DNA from: Ficedula albicollis
Taxonomy: Eukaryota > Chordata > Aves > Passeriformes > Muscicapidae
Reading direction: 5' to 3'
Length of the DNA stretch: 64,000 nucleotides
Assembly: GCF_000247815.1 (NCBI RefSeq)
Contig: NC_021674.1
Location: forward strand, 79,513,638-79,577,637
Positions within the stretch are counted from its first letter, which is position 1. Each line of letters opens with the position of its first letter. Positions 23,439 to 37,388 of the stretch are shown piece after piece. The position numbers and the translations under genes were made by a program. The notes below the pieces were generated by a model, which was given only the letters and a program-made list of their open reading frames with translations, ran no database searches and was not told the DNA's origin.

Positions 23439-25606
23439 GTAAGTTCATTTTAAGTGAAAAAGCAAAACAGTAAATTCGGTAGACAGTTCGTATTTTCTCA
23501 GGAAAGTGAATTTGCTTATACAAAGGACAAAGCACAGGAACAAAACTGGCTCCAGAAATTAATTTTTATTCTGTCTTGGTTCCAACATTTGCTGAAGTTT
23601 GTGGCCGAGTTTCTTTCTAGCAGCTGTTTTGCACGCTGACTGTTAAAGGCAGGTACCCTTGTTCTTCTCCATAACCCTTGTCTATCTGGCAGCAACAATG
23701 TGCCACCAAGGTCTTAGAATAATCTTATGTATCAGTGAGAGTCTGCTACGGTTCTCTTGCATTCATTGCAGGGGTGCCTTTTGTTTAATAACAAACTACA
23801 ACCTAATTGGACTGATTGGACATATTCTAAAGTTTTTTCCTGAGTTCTTTATTTTGCTGGGTTTGTTATATTCAATAATAGAGTATCCTAGATAATGAAA
23901 ATCCTGGAGAATGTGGGGAATTGGAGGCCTTATGAGAATTACCAAGTGGTTCCACATGGAGTCAGTCAGGATTCAGCACAATTCAGCCAGAACTTATCTG
24001 TCTTATATAAAAAAACCCTCAGACTGTTCAAGTGTCTCTTCTGTGTAGTTTGTGCTTCAAGGTTTATTGGCTTGGGCTGAGCATGTTGTGAAAAGTCAAA
24101 GTAAGCTTGCAGTCAGTATGGCATCCAAGCATTAAGAAATGTATGGGAATAATTGGTCTACTAACACTGACTGCATGCAGAAGCACTTGGATAGTGCAGT
24201 GCAGGTGTTCTCAGGGTGGGAAGTTGCAGCAATGAGGTATTGGGAGGTCGAGGCATATTCTCAGAGCAGTACAGGGCATAGGGCATTCCAAAGCTGCTGA
24301 CCCTGAACAAATGCAGTCAGCCAGTTTAAACTGACCTGGAGAGTCTTTGTCATATCCTATGTTATTAGTTTGGAAAATTGATGTCTTATGTAATATTCTC
24401 ATTTTCTTACTCAAATGTGTGGATGGGATGCCCACATTCTGAGTACTAAGGCTATTATACAGAACATAGTAGGGGACCTGGAAGACTGCTTTAATTTCAT
24501 TCACAAAATGCATACATGTAATTTCTTGTAAAATTTTCAGTATTTTGAACATTCTATCCTGTGTTTTTAGCTTTAGAATGGTAGGAAAACAGAATGGATG
24601 AAGAATAAAACTGAAGGAACTAAATAGCTCTTTACAGTTTTTTCAAAACATAATAACTAGTAATAGATTATGGAGATACACAGATTGATAGGTCTGAGAC
24701 CGATATTCAGAGAAGAAAATGGAGCTACAGAGATCCTGTGTTAATGAAATTCACTTTAAGTAATATGAAAGAGAGATTAAAGGTGAAAACCTGAGCTATT
24801 ATTTGGACGTTTAGACACTTTGCATGATATGTATCCTAATCAACAATGAAAAATTATTATGATCATTTTTACATTGGACATGCTTCTAATTATTTAGTTG
24901 TTCTCCAGTGATCCAGACTCCATATGCAATTAAGGAGATTTTCATTAGTTATTCTGAATGCTTGTGTTGACAGGCGTGACCTTCTTGAATTTAATATTAA
25001 GACATCAGTTAGTGGAGACCCATTTATGGATCCTCTGCTTATATTATCTGAAGATGGAATCTCTGTCATCAAATGTCTCTAAAGCTATTCTGTTAAAAGT
25101 GGTTTAGATGCAGCAGTCTAGACCTTGCCTATTAGAATATTATTAGGCTTGCATGCTTTTGTTTTTGTTTCTTTTTTCTCTCTCTGCTTAAAAAGCACTG
25201 CTGTTTTGTCAACCCAGTTGGATTTTGTCAATCAATTGGATTTAAAGAAGAGCAGATGCATAGCTAATAACTTTGTTGTACTTTCTCACTGAAATAAAAC
25301 ACTTTTATTTTAGTTAATAGCAGCCTTTGCTCAACTTAGCCAAACTCCTTAAATTTCACTATTAAATACCTATATTTTATTTCTGCAGCAGTAGTTTTTC
25401 CTAAGTTTTGTGACTGAAGCATTTTTTATACATTCTCTTAACTGATATGCAGTGTCAGTAACTTCACTAAGGACTTCTACTTTTCTTCAAAAGCATTTGC
25501 TAATCCTGGGTTCTGATTGGAGCTGAACCTCTCATCCTCAGTTTTAAGAGCTCTGTTGGTTTTGGTATTGTTGTGGTAGTGTTTCTTTCGAGTTGATTTT
25601 TCTTAA

Positions 25607-25774
25607 TTTTTTTTTCTTTTCTTTCCCCATTGTTAGGGGTTTTTTTCCAGGGATAGTACTGTGCATATTTTCTTGGTTTATTAGCATCATTTTTTTTTTC
25701 TTTTCTTTCCCCATTGTTAGGGGTTTTTTTCCAGTGATAGTACTGTGAATATTTTCTTGGTTTATTAGCATCAT
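25607..25774. repeat. Adjacent direct duplication, 84-bp unit
   Basis: Two copies of a unit containing CTTTCCCCATTGTTAGGGG and TTGGTTTATTAGCATCAT, at offset 84. Two substitutions separate them (CCAGGGATAG versus CCAGTGATAG; GTGCATA versus GTGAATA). Confidence 0.93.
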
Positions 25775-26580
25775 CGTATTTTTCTACCCATAATTTTAGA
25801 AAAAGAGAAAGTATTTTCCCAAATAAAAGAGCATTATTTCTCATATAATATTGACTAACAATACGAAATTGGTTAGCTAAATTATTTAGTGATTTGTTTG
25901 ATAGTGATTCTATGGAATATTTTGGGGAGATTTACTGGAGTAGTGTCTTACATATTTTTGTAAGTGTGTGAGTTCTGAGTCTGGTTTGGGTCAAAACTCA
26001 TCCTCCTCCATTCTCTTAGAGCTCTGAGTTCAAAATCTTTTGACTTGCTTAGCCTAGTCTGTTGTGATTTGAAGAGTTTGTGCCTTCACTGTGGTCTTGC
26101 TTGTTCTGTCCCTGGTTTCCAGGGCCCTTGATGCATAAGTATCAGCAGGGCTCACCTCCAGGTTCTGCTCCAGCATTCCTTCTGGAGCATTTTTGTCCCA
26201 AGAGGAAAAATGAAGTGTGAACAAATACTTCTCCCCTCCTGTTTGTAAATGACAAAATATAAAGATGTATTTGTCTCTTAGTTTTAGAGAAATTAACTTT
26301 AAATCAAAAGACCTGTGAAGCTCATTTAGCATTGGCACACTTTAGTGAAATATTTCCTTTGTACCAGCTACTTGGTTGTATGTAAATACTGTATGCAAAC
26401 TCATACTGTTTTGGAGAAAACCACCTCTAAAATCATACTGCTATAAATTATTATTATTTAAATAAAAGTCACTGAGTTCTGCAGCCATTCTGACTGGTTT
26501 GGTGTAAATTCTCTATATTTATTGGAACAGTAGTCAAACTACTGGTGTCCTATAAATAATTTTAATGCTAATCTATGCAT

Positions 26581-26627
26581 AAGCCAAAGGGCAAATTTCC
26601 TACAAGTAAAATTATGCCCTTTGGCTT
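26581..26627. repeat. Hairpin-forming inverted repeat, 13-bp perfect arms
   Basis: AAGCCAAAGGGCA at 26581-26593 pairs perfectly with 26615-26627 across a 21-base AT-rich loop. It is intronic; the stem is too short for a typical microRNA precursor. Confidence 0.85.
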
Positions 26628-27381
26628 TGTTGAGATGCAATATATGTTGTGTGTTAACAGTAGCTACAAGGTAGATACATGTTTACAAATGTATCCAATT
26701 TTGCAGTGAGGCGTTTCTGAAGTAGTAGTTAGTGTCTGAGTAAGGTAATTGTAGCATCCAGGCATTGTTGGATGACTCTACATTATCAGTTTTGTACTGT
26801 AAAATGATTAGCCCAGGTGGGTAATGGCTTGTTGTATCCCTTCAAATGGATCTCATTAATACTGTTTGTAGCAGATGCTTGTTCTAATGAGTGGAGCTGG
26901 ATGTTCAGGCAGGGTAAAGTAATGAGACACCAGTTCTCAAGAAGAGACTGCTACCACTAAGAATAATAAAAAGCTTAAAAATGGTTGTGGAATTATTCAA
27001 ATCGATACAATCAAACAGGACTAGGTTTTACAATGGTAAAATGTGACCTGCACTAAATGGAACCTATTAAGGGTAGTAAGTTACTTTCCTACGTTTCTAT
27101 GAGTACTTTTTTATTTTTCACATCTGTACCCATGCAGTTTTAGTGAAAAATAATAAATACGATGATAATACTATGGCTGTTCAATTATGTTAAGGCAGCT
27201 ATTAAAAAAAAAATGCAGAACAGGTAGTTCTTGCCAAAGGCTATTAAATTTGAAAAATATTCATGGAAATTTGATGGCTTGCATATATCTACATGTGAAT
27301 AAGTAGATGCAAAATAAATCACCTCTTTTAGAATTGCTGCTAATTGTCTAACATGTCTTCAACAAAATAGTTAGGTACATC

Positions 27382-28287
27382 TGTGAAGTTTTTTTTTCTT
27401 TCATGGTTAGCAAATTATATTTGCATTAAAAGAAGGCCCTGTTTGCCTAAGTAATTAATTTTTTGTTGTTATCCTAATACAAAGTAAAAATAGTAAATGT
27501 ACACTTAATCGGGCATTTTTTGGATTGTTTATTAAATAAGTTTGATTTATCTTGAATATATCAATCAATATATCTATATATAGAGAGTATTGGTTTATAT
27601 TGAATATAATTATTTTGATTCAGTTACTATATTATCAAACTTGTGATAGTTTCCTAGGGTTTTTTTAGAAATTGAAGCTTTTTGTAGAAATTGTAGAAAA
27701 TGTCTTTTTTTTTAAAGAACTTTAAAATTATTGGCAACTGCAGCCTTTTCAGAAACATATTTTTGACCCTTACTTGAAGGAAATCTTCTCAGTATATTTT
27801 ACGATAACTTTTCTTTAAATGTCATGGAAACAAATGTGAAGTTTTTTTTTCTTTCATGGTTAGCAAATTATATTTACATTAAAAGAAGGCCCTGTTTGCC
27901 TAAGTAATTAATTTTTTGTTGTTATCCTAATACAAAGTAAAAATAGTAAATGTACACTTAATCGGGCATTTTTTGGATTGTTTATTAAATAAGTTTGATT
28001 TATCTTGAATATATCAATCAATATATCTATATATAGAGAGTATTGGTTTATATTGAATATAATTATTTTGATTCAGTTACTATATTATCAAACTTGTGAT
28101 AGTTTCCTAGGGTTTTTTTAGAAATTGAAGCTTTTTGTAGAAATTGTAGAAAATGTCTTTTTTTTTAAAGAACTTTAAAATTATTGGCAACTGCAGCCTT
28201 TTCAGAAACATATTTTTGACCCTTACTTGAAGGAAATCTTCTCAGTATATTTTAAGATAACTTTTCTTTAAATGTCATGAAAACAAG
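27382..28287. repeat. Adjacent direct duplication, 453-bp unit, about 99% identical
   Basis: 27382-27834 repeats at 27835-28287. Only a few substitutions are visible (TTGCATT/TTACATT, TTTACGATA/TTTAAGATA, CATGGAAAC/CATGAAAAC, plus a degenerate end). Even the nine-base T run and the TATATCTATATATAG stretch are the same length in both. Confidence 0.95.
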
Positions 28288-31150
28288 GTTGAAGTTTCTC
28301 TCTGATTTCCATGGCTTAATAATTTTTCTTTCCCTACTCTTTGATCCTTTACATGATGGGATGAAGCTTCCATGCATAACTGAGAAATTGCAAATTCCTA
28401 ATATGAGAAGTTATCCAAAAGTCATTTGGTCTAGAGTAAATTGTGAAAAAATCATCACTACTAAAGAACAACTCTATTTTTTTTAAAGGAGAAAACTGAG
28501 AAACAGATGTTTGTTTGTTTTAGAAATTAAGAGGTAAAAAGTACTAGCCCAAAACTAGGTGGCAGGGATGCAAAATGGTTGTATGTCTGTTAAGGCTTAA
28601 AGAAAAGATACTTGAATGGGTTCATGGAAAAACTATTATCTCTGAGAGAGAGGAGAAAAAGTTGAGATAATAATGAGAATGAAGGAGGACAGAGAAGATT
28701 GGAGAGTAGTACTAATCCAATTAAATCCCAAATCTATACTCTTGAGAACTCATTATTGAGAACAAGAGACCAGATTGTCATGAAAGCAGACTGGAGTGTC
28801 CTGGGTTTGCAATGGAAAGCTTGTCTCCTGGGAGCAAAGATATTAATGTGGAGCTGAACTTGAAGGAGACTACTGGGAATGAGAAAGAAACCATAGATTA
28901 ATTTTCAGGTGGTACGAATTACATGACCAGATTCTCATGGATGTGAAATTTTCTGCCCAGTAGTGGAAAGTTCTTGAAGTAGAGGTTTGCACAATTGATA
29001 GTGCATTCCTCTCTAATTTAGAGGAGGGGTACAAAAATGTGGGGTGTCGAGATCTTCAGAAATGGTGTTAGCAGGAAAGTTAAGGTCTGTTAATCACAAC
29101 AAAGCATTTATGACTTAAAGAGTGTTTCTCAAGGTGTGATTACTCTCTCCCTGGGCATCTTGCCTTCTTACCCAGGTAGCTACTGAGAAAGTGTATTATT
29201 ATAAATTGTGTTTTGAGTGTCTTGTCATTGAGTCCTGTTTAGGGTTAGTACAAATTTGTGGTCTTGGAGTAAGGAAGGAATGTTGGCCTCCTAATCATAG
29301 CATAGGGTGAAGAACTCACACAAGAATCATCTGGCTGCTTTTAAACACCTTCCTTTCCTTTTCCTTCTCCCTCTCCCCACTTATCTTAAGAAGTAGACTT
29401 AAATATTAATCAGTTTTGCACCATTAGTTGGTAGTGTTGTGTATCCCTTTCCGTGGGGCTGTGGCATGTTTCAGAGGTGGGAAATTTTAAAGGATAGAAG
29501 TATTCCAAGGTTGAGCATATGCTGAATAGACTTTTCAGGGCCAAATGGATTTTTTTTTAGGAGTGACAGGTTTTGTGAACAGCTGGGTTTAACCAAAGTT
29601 ATTTGATTGCAAGTTAAATGAGCTTGATTCAATTGTACTTCTATAACTAACAGCAATGGACAAAGCCTCAACTGGTAATTTTGCATAATTTTTGTGTATA
29701 GGACAGCCATTCTTCAGATATTTGTATTATTTTCATTGAAGGTCTCAAAGAAGTAATTGTAAGGGTTTTTCTGTTATTTTCATGGAATTGTCAGAATGGG
29801 ATGACACTTAAAGAAGAGATTTGGAACCAAAAACCTTACTTTAAAGTGACTGTTCTTAGTCCAGCCATCCAATCTCCACACTGTGTTTTTATGATAAGTT
29901 TTTAAGGTCATGGGGGGAAAAAATGCAGTTTTTGTTTATGTGCCATTGTCCCTTGTGGCCTTTCTTAATTATTATAACTATTCTTTATGGGGAAACAAGC
30001 TCACCCATTTTAAACTAGTTCTGTACTAGTATCTGCCTCTTTAGATGGAAGAATCTTGGATGAGAGTGAGGCTGCATTCCATGTGGAGTTTATTTCACTG
30101 ACTTTACTTTGAATAATATAACTCAGTGGAGATAGTATATATTTTGTCTGGAACTCGAGTTGTGAAAGTTACTGAAATGTTGCAGTAAAGCTTTTGCTAC
30201 CAGTCAAGATTAAAAGATCTAAATAAATTGCTTTTATAAACTACAGTACTAGTAGTTGTTAGGAACCTGCAGTTTCACTTTGAAGTGTGTAATGATAACA
30301 TAATGTCAGAAGCTTCTGCAAAAAGTATATAAAAATCACTTAAATGGTTCAGGATTAAAATGTATAAAGTGCCTTTCTAATGATTGCTGAAGGGAGCAAT
30401 TCATAGATGTTAAGCACTCTATACAGTATTCCTTTTAATTTTCTGAAAAGCAAAATGCCTAATTCATGGTTTTATTTTGTGCATTTAGGTAGGAGAGGAA
30501 GAGGAGATGGGATGGGGAGGCAGGAATGATGTGTTTTGACACTAGAAAGTTGGAGGTTCAGGAGCTGTGAGTTACTGCTCACTCTGCCTCTTAATAACTG
30601 TCCTGTACAGTTGTGTTGGCTAGTACATTTAGGATTATAAGGCTAATACTTGCCTGTTTTTCACAGCATTAGAACCCATAAATATTGGATGCTTACTTGA
30701 GCTTTCATTTTTGAGTGTAAAATAAAACTTTTAATAGATTGAGTTTGGATTAAGGGCACTTTGGTTTGTTTAGCATGTCCCCTGTCTCTAGGTAAAGCTA
30801 TTCTAGCACAGGGCAAGGAAGGCCAAGGTGGCTTCATTATCTCCACCTGTTGCCATGTTGTCCTTTTCCCTGTTTTCCTTACTGTACAGGCAATGATGGC
30901 ATGTCTAGGCTCTGGCTAGCAGACTTTGACAGCAGAAAAGGAGCTGTCAGGTTTTGATAGCCAGACTTGAGGGTATTACCAGATAACTCATTCATTTTGT
31001 TTAACTTTTCATTTTGAACCAGGAGAGGTCTCTCTTGATTGGGAGACTGTAAGTCAAATGAGGCAGCATAGAATGTCAAAAACTGTTGGACTAATATATG
31101 GGTATAAAAATACGTCTGGTTTTGTGTTTGGTTTTTTTTGCAGGGGGCTG

Positions 31151-31432
31151 GTGATGGGGTGCTTATGTGTTTATTACTAAGGCACATCTGTATCACTTTG
31201 TTGCTTGTTCATCTCCTGAAATCTTCCTTTTACAGTCATTGAGTTAATGTAGAGGAATGAATAAATAAGTGTGACAGAACACATTATCCCTGTGATGGGG
31301 TGCTTATGTGTTTATTACTAAGGCACATCTGTATCACTTTGTTGCTTGTTCATCTCCTGAAATCTTCCTTTTACAGTCATTGAGTTAATGTAGAGGAATG
31401 AATAAATAAGTGTGACAAAACACATTATCCCT
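31151..31432. repeat. Adjacent direct duplication, 141-bp unit
   Basis: The unit beginning GTGATGGGGTGCTTATG starts at 31151 and again at 31292. The only difference seen is GTGACAGAAC versus GTGACAAAAC near the end. Confidence 0.95.
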
Positions 31433-34026
31433 CATCTGGATCCAAATTGACTTGAATGGCCAGAGAACGCATTGTTTACATTGTGGTTTCTCATTTATAT
31501 GTGCTTGCAACACTGTCAGGACTCTGAAAGAAGGGTTTTGTGTGCCTTCCTTAAGTGTTTAAGGAGCACTGCTGATGAGATACTATACAGGAAATGTATT
31601 CTGTGGAACAGCAGGCCTGATACTTCACAGTTCTGAAGCCTCCTGATAACACACAAAGTTTTATGGTAACAATTCTGGGCTCTGAGAAATGCTACCTAGC
31701 TGATTATTCATATGTAACTATTTGAGTGTTTGGACAGATTGTCTTATAAGCAGGTTCTTTTGTTTATTTAGAAAGAGTTAATGCTTTAAAGTGCTTATTA
31801 TGTTGCTTGTGCTATGAATACTAATCTTAGAATATTCAACTGTAGTCCTAAAATGTTCTAATAAGATCCAGATAAAGGGTGTGCCTGCATGTATATCTGA
31901 TTTTCAAGCAACCAGTATCAGTGATTACTGGCTTATTTATTTATTTTACTTTCTCCCAGACCACTTTTAATAGTGGAACAGTGCATTCTGTGCTGCTAGT
32001 TCTCTTGTGGGGGGGATTACAGACCCATCCATGAAGCGTGACGGCTTATGTTCATTCAGGGAAGACTGACATTCAGTTTGTGAAGTTGAACTATACAGAT
32101 ATCTAGGGCATCCCCTTCTCTTGGAGCTGATTATTCTGTGAGCACAAATGGCAGTTGTGTTCCTGCTGTGGCTTGTGCCGGTGTTGCAGGTGGAATTGAC
32201 CCAGAATATGCCCTGGCACAAATCAGTTCCAAGTTAAGGGGATCTCCTTTTTCAAAGCTGTGTTACTCTTTTTGTTACTGCTCTGTTACAGCCCTCCATG
32301 AGAGACAGTATGATTTACTTGCTTGGGGAAAGAAGCGATGTAACTACTTGTCATCTAATGCTAAATGAATTTGCTATTCTTTCTTAAAGATGTATTTTTA
32401 GCCTGTTGCTTCAGGCATGAATTTTGCCCTAAACCTCAAAGATATTTTCAGACAAAGGTTTGTGTAGAGGGATAGAGCCAAAGAAAATCTATTTACGATA
32501 TCTATCTGCAATAAATAATGAAGATAACAGCAGCAAAAATTATGAAACAATTCAGGAGTTCTGTTGAGCAGCTTTAAAAAAAAGTAATCAGAACATTATA
32601 CCATGCAGTTGTTTTTCAACAGTGTTCCTATCGCTAATTGAGAAATGCACTTAGCATCATTAAAATTCAGGTGAAACAAATAGAATCTAGTATTTAAAGT
32701 TAATCTGTTGGTATACAGGTTGTTACTGGGTAATATATTTTCTAGCTTGTTAACAATTCTTTTGTTTTACATCAGACAAATCACGTCATAATGCACTATA
32801 AGAGCATTTCAATATGTAGTAGTTGTAGTTTAATTTACCCTTTGTTGTAAGTCAAATAATTTTTACAAGAAAATTTTAAATTTAACCCATAAGGTTTAAT
32901 ATCCTTCTAAAAATAAAGAAACAAAACCCCCACAGCACTCTAATGTAATTAAAACCCTGGAAGACCGACAAGAAAAACACTGTAACTGGATAGTCTTTTT
33001 TAACCTTACTAAATTCTTCATTTTACCAGCAGTTTCACAGTCTAGTAATACTTCAGATAGAAAATGTAGTTTTACACTGGTTTTGAATTTGCCATCTGTT
33101 AAATTAATTAAAGCATCTTTATCTTTGATTTATAAACCAGGAGAAGCTGAAGTTCGAATTCAGTTGCAACTCCAATACTTTATTAGGAGAAATTATAGTA
33201 GTTTCCACACTTCTTACACATTTTTCCATGGTCCTTAATGTTGCTGTTGTCCCCTTTATTCAGAAACTGACTTATCTTTAATGCTGGTGCACACTATATC
33301 CCAGGTGAGGGGATACCGTAAAGTTGTACCATAATGATGTGACATTATTTCTGTATTTTGCATTGCCCTGTTCATTATCTGACCTAACTATTTGTTTGCT
33401 GATTTGTTTTATTTTGTTTGTTTTCTTGTTTGGCTGCAGCTGCTGTTCTGTGCTCTCACTGACCCCTAAAAAGTAGCTGCTGTATGAGCTTTCTCAGCTC
33501 AGTTAATTTAGAGCCTGATAAGATGGGGAAGTGTGGTCACAACTCTTCCCCTCCTGGCTGTGGTACCCTTTGGGTATCAAAACTTCCAGTGTTTTTTGCT
33601 TTAGTTTTGGATATATTGAAGACTTCTGTAGTAATTTTCTGTAGAAAATGTCATCTGCAGATCCACTGCCTCACTTTTGGTGAGGTTCAGGGCTATAACA
33701 ATCACAAAATAACTCCTCTAGACCTTGCATTGTCAAGGGGAACAAATGAAAAGGGAAATTTGCATTCAGAGTTTAAAGGAGGGTGGTGGCAGGCAAGAAT
33801 AAGAAAAAGATTTTGATGCTGAGTGAGATAATTGTGGAGGAGACTGATGAGTAGTAAAAATAATGGAGACTGAAAAGCTGTATAAAGCTGTGTGGTATCT
33901 CTTAACTTACAGTGGTGACTTGACAAGGTTACTTCATTATCTGGAATACCACTTCAACAAATCTTTTGGAAATGAAATTCTTTGTTCTCAAATAAGCAGG
34001 GTGATTGGTGAAGATCAATTCATCAA

Positions 34027-34143
34027 TGCCTGGAGGTATTGAGAAGGTATGTAGATATGACACTTCAGGACATGACAGTGTAAGGCTTACATTTGGACTC
34101 AATTATCCTAAAGGTCTTTTCCACCTGAAATGATCCTATGAGT
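34027..34143 (+). mobile_element. Old CR1 3'-end remnant, plus orientation
   Basis: The degraded 3' terminus is recognisable from GCCTGGAGGTATTGAGAAGG, TATGACACTTCAGGACATG and CTAAAGGTCTTTTCCACCTG, followed by ATGATCCTATGA. It is much more diverged than the 11822-12488 copy. Confidence 0.8.
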
Positions 34144-36022
34144 ATCAAAATCAAGCATAGCCCTTCCATTGTGATATATGAGGTGATCAATAAGACAAGA
34201 AAGTTATTTTTTTTCTATGCTAGCATTGACTCAGAGCAGTGGTATCTTGAGATTATGATTCAGAACATGAGGCTGACTTCTGACTTCTCATGAAATTAGA
34301 TATTGGTGTAGCAGATGAACTAGGACAGCTTCCTTGTCTGTAACATAAATATTGGAAAGCATTTGTTTTGTTTAGGAAAGATGCAAGATAAAATATGAGG
34401 AATAACATTTTATTTTCCTAATAACTGAAGGGTAAAAACAGAGTTCAGATATTTTAAAAAATTGCTATAGGATTGTTAAAGAAAACTTCTGGGTTATTAT
34501 TGAATCTGCTGCTGATGCCAGATCAGAATTGTCACGATGAGCACACTTGAACATCTAAGCAAGCTGAGTGTCTTGACCTCCATAATAAGAGTTTAACTAA
34601 GACAGTTTTGAAGCACAGGGAACTGGTCATTTCAGCCCATGGAGACACCTTACAATTGTGGAAGATAACCAGAAGCTGAATTCTGCCCTCTTACGAGAGT
34701 GGAGAATTGGTGGAGCATTTTAACAGGTGACAAATCCAGGTGCTTGAGTGTAGTAAGAGATAGACAAGATATATTTATGTACTAAACAAGAGCCTAGTAT
34801 TTTAACACTGAGGAGAAAAAAAAGTCTTGATTTTAGAAGCTAAATTTGGATCAATCATGCTAAGGCTTTACTTTAAATGTAAATAATTATGATTGTAATG
34901 AGAGGTAAAAATAGGTAAAAAATGAAGGTTTTCTCTTTATTAAATGACAGATTTGGTTGCTCTAAGGGCAATAGTTAATAGAATTACTCAGAATTACTGT
35001 GATTGAGGAACACAGTCTGCCGTATAGATGGGGAATGTGATTTCCTCTGAGCTCAACCATTTTGGTGGGTGTTCATATACGGGAAAAATTGTGGTTTTGA
35101 CCTAGGCAGACTGGTATATCTCATGCTTCTGGACTTTGACAAAATTTATTAGAGACTGTGAGACTTAAGAAGATTGTTAGAATTCTAAGACAGGTAAAGA
35201 ACAGATTGAAAAAAAAAGGGCATAGGATGGTTTAGAAAGAAAATGCATAAAAAGCCACTAGTAGAGATCCTGAGTATTAATTTTGTTTTATCATTAAGTA
35301 TTTTGAAACAGAATCCAAGTATGTTCTGATAAACAAATGAGGGAGATCAGCCACTGAATTCACTAAGGAGCAGAATAATAAAACTGAAAGGATATTTAGT
35401 AGTAGAAAATGCAAGGTCATTAATGAAGTATTGGAGCTGGAGGCTGTTAATTGGAAATGACTGTCAGTCACAACCTAAGGGATTTTTTGGTTTAAAATGC
35501 TGTGGAGATTGTTGATGGCATACTTTAACCTAGAAATAAGTGAGAGAAATACAAAGTGTTGGTATACTCAGAGCAGACTAACTTCCAAAGGCCTGTGTGT
35601 GTGTTTTTTAAGAAACTATTCAGAATTTGCACTGTTGAATACATAATTCTACAGCAGCTTCTGCATGTAGCAAGCAATGTTTCTTGCCGGCTGGTGTGCT
35701 GTGTACGCATGCAAATGACAACATGCGTGCAACTTTGGAGAAGGTGGTTTGTGACAGAACTGTCAGTGTGCTGGTTAAAAAGACATTATTTCCTTTTGTT
35801 TACCAGTTGAAAATAGTACTTAAAGTCTTCATGTAAGTTCCTGTGTTAGTGTCCCTGTATCCAGGCTTTGTCATCCTTGAGGAGACATCTTTTGAAGCAG
35901 CAACCATTGCCAGCAGCAATTAATAGAAGAAAGCCAGCTGAGCCTTCCCCATTTATCGGGATTTAGGGTCTTTTGCTCCAAGTGCCACAGGCCAGCTTCA
36001 AATTCTTCCAATTTCAACTTAC

Positions 36023-36245
36023 TCTAAATCCAGCACAGTCTGGATTCGGGTCAGGACATAGAACTGCAGCAGCTTAGTGACACAGATAGATGATCTCCTA
36101 CTGTCAGTGGATAAAGGGCAGTCATTAATTTTCATTCTCTTGGCCTTTTCCTCAGTGTTTGATGCATTTGGCCAGAGGTTGATGCTTTCTTGCCAGGAGG
36201 GAGTGGCTGGGTCCAAAATAAAGCACTCGTGTGACTTGGCCTCAT
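36023..36245 (-). other. Exon-like open segment on the minus strand, unidentified
   Basis: On the minus strand a continuous 223-base reading frame lies between an AG (CACCTAAG) and a strong consensus donor GTAAGT. The peptide reads through ILDPATPSWQESINLW and ends SICVTKLLQFYVLTRIQTVL. The composition is protein-like. I cannot assign a family and see no partner exon next to it. It could equally be a conserved non-coding element or chance. Confidence 0.25.
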
Positions 36246-37377
36246 CTTAGGTGATCCATCTACAGAGTGGTGACATGCTCGTGGTTGTGAAATGTTGCCA
36301 ATCATAAAAGGAAATTAAGAAATTGAAAATCATATCTGCAGCAGGATTTCGTTGTTGCCTCTGCGTCAGCGAGCATATTAGAGATGCTAATTGCTATTCA
36401 GATTTGGGTAATGCTTATTTGTGTGGGAGGGCAGCACTTGCACAGGACTGAATTCCAGGCTGTGTAATGAACTCCCTTTGGAACGGAGAGCTCTGCTATA
36501 TATTTTGTGCTTAAGAGTTGATGGTGGAATTTCTTATATTTTGCATTCTTTAATGTGATAATACAGACACAGGCGTATTTAAAAAGGAAAATGGATAAAA
36601 AGCAGCATTGGCAGCCCTGTGTAGAAATAAATAATCTTCTTTGATATAGCCTGTCTAAAGAAATACTGCAGGGCAAAGAAAGCTTCCAGAGGAGCTGAAT
36701 TTTTAAGCTTCCTTTGAAACAATATTTCTAATCCATTTGCTACTTGTAGATTTTTTTTTTTCAGAAAATTACTTGTGTGTTGAACTCGAGCTCAGAAGAT
36801 AGGATCTTAAAGTTCGAGAAAGCTGTGTTATATTTTGATGCTATACTAGAGGTATTAAAACTCCTATAAAGCACAAAATTAACACATGTAAGCTTACTGC
36901 TGAGATGTTGTTGTCATTTTGGCTGAGAGAAAGAAGTTAAGCATAGATAAAACACATCACACAATTGAAGTCGGAGGCAAAACTTCAATCAATTTTGTGG
37001 TAAATATGTTTTGGCAAGCTCTACACTGTGTAGTGAGGTACTGTGTTGGGGGAGTATTTTCACATCCAGTTTTGTGAATCCTTACAATTTGGAAAAGAGG
37101 GCAGAGGCCACATGTTCCAGTGGGTACAGTGTTGGATTTGGAGAGTGGGAAATGCAGTTCTGTTCTTGTTCCTTAATCTCAATGACTGTAGATTGATGGA
37201 TACCAAGTAATTTATTTTACTTTATGTATTATGTAATATCTTCCTGAAATTAACTTTGAGATTCAGTGATGAAAAATGCTGATCATCCACATAAAGGAGA
37301 AGGCTTCGTTTTAAACTTAGGATTTTCAGTGTAGCTCATGTCAGCTTCAAGATTGAGTAAAAACCTAAAATCTAGCA

Positions 37378-37388
37378 CCACCACCACC
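37378..37388. repeat. Short CAC microsatellite
   Basis: Four tandem CAC/ACC units inside a purine-poor stretch. Confidence 0.7.

Noticed and set aside
25500..25844. Minus-strand frame with repeated Lys/Asn-rich motif that looks like a repeat protein
   Set aside because: The peptide repeat only reflects the 84-bp DNA duplication in T-rich intron.
33140..33170. tRNA B-box-like string AGTTCGAATTC
   Set aside because: No A box, no cloverleaf arms and no acceptor stem could be drawn around it.
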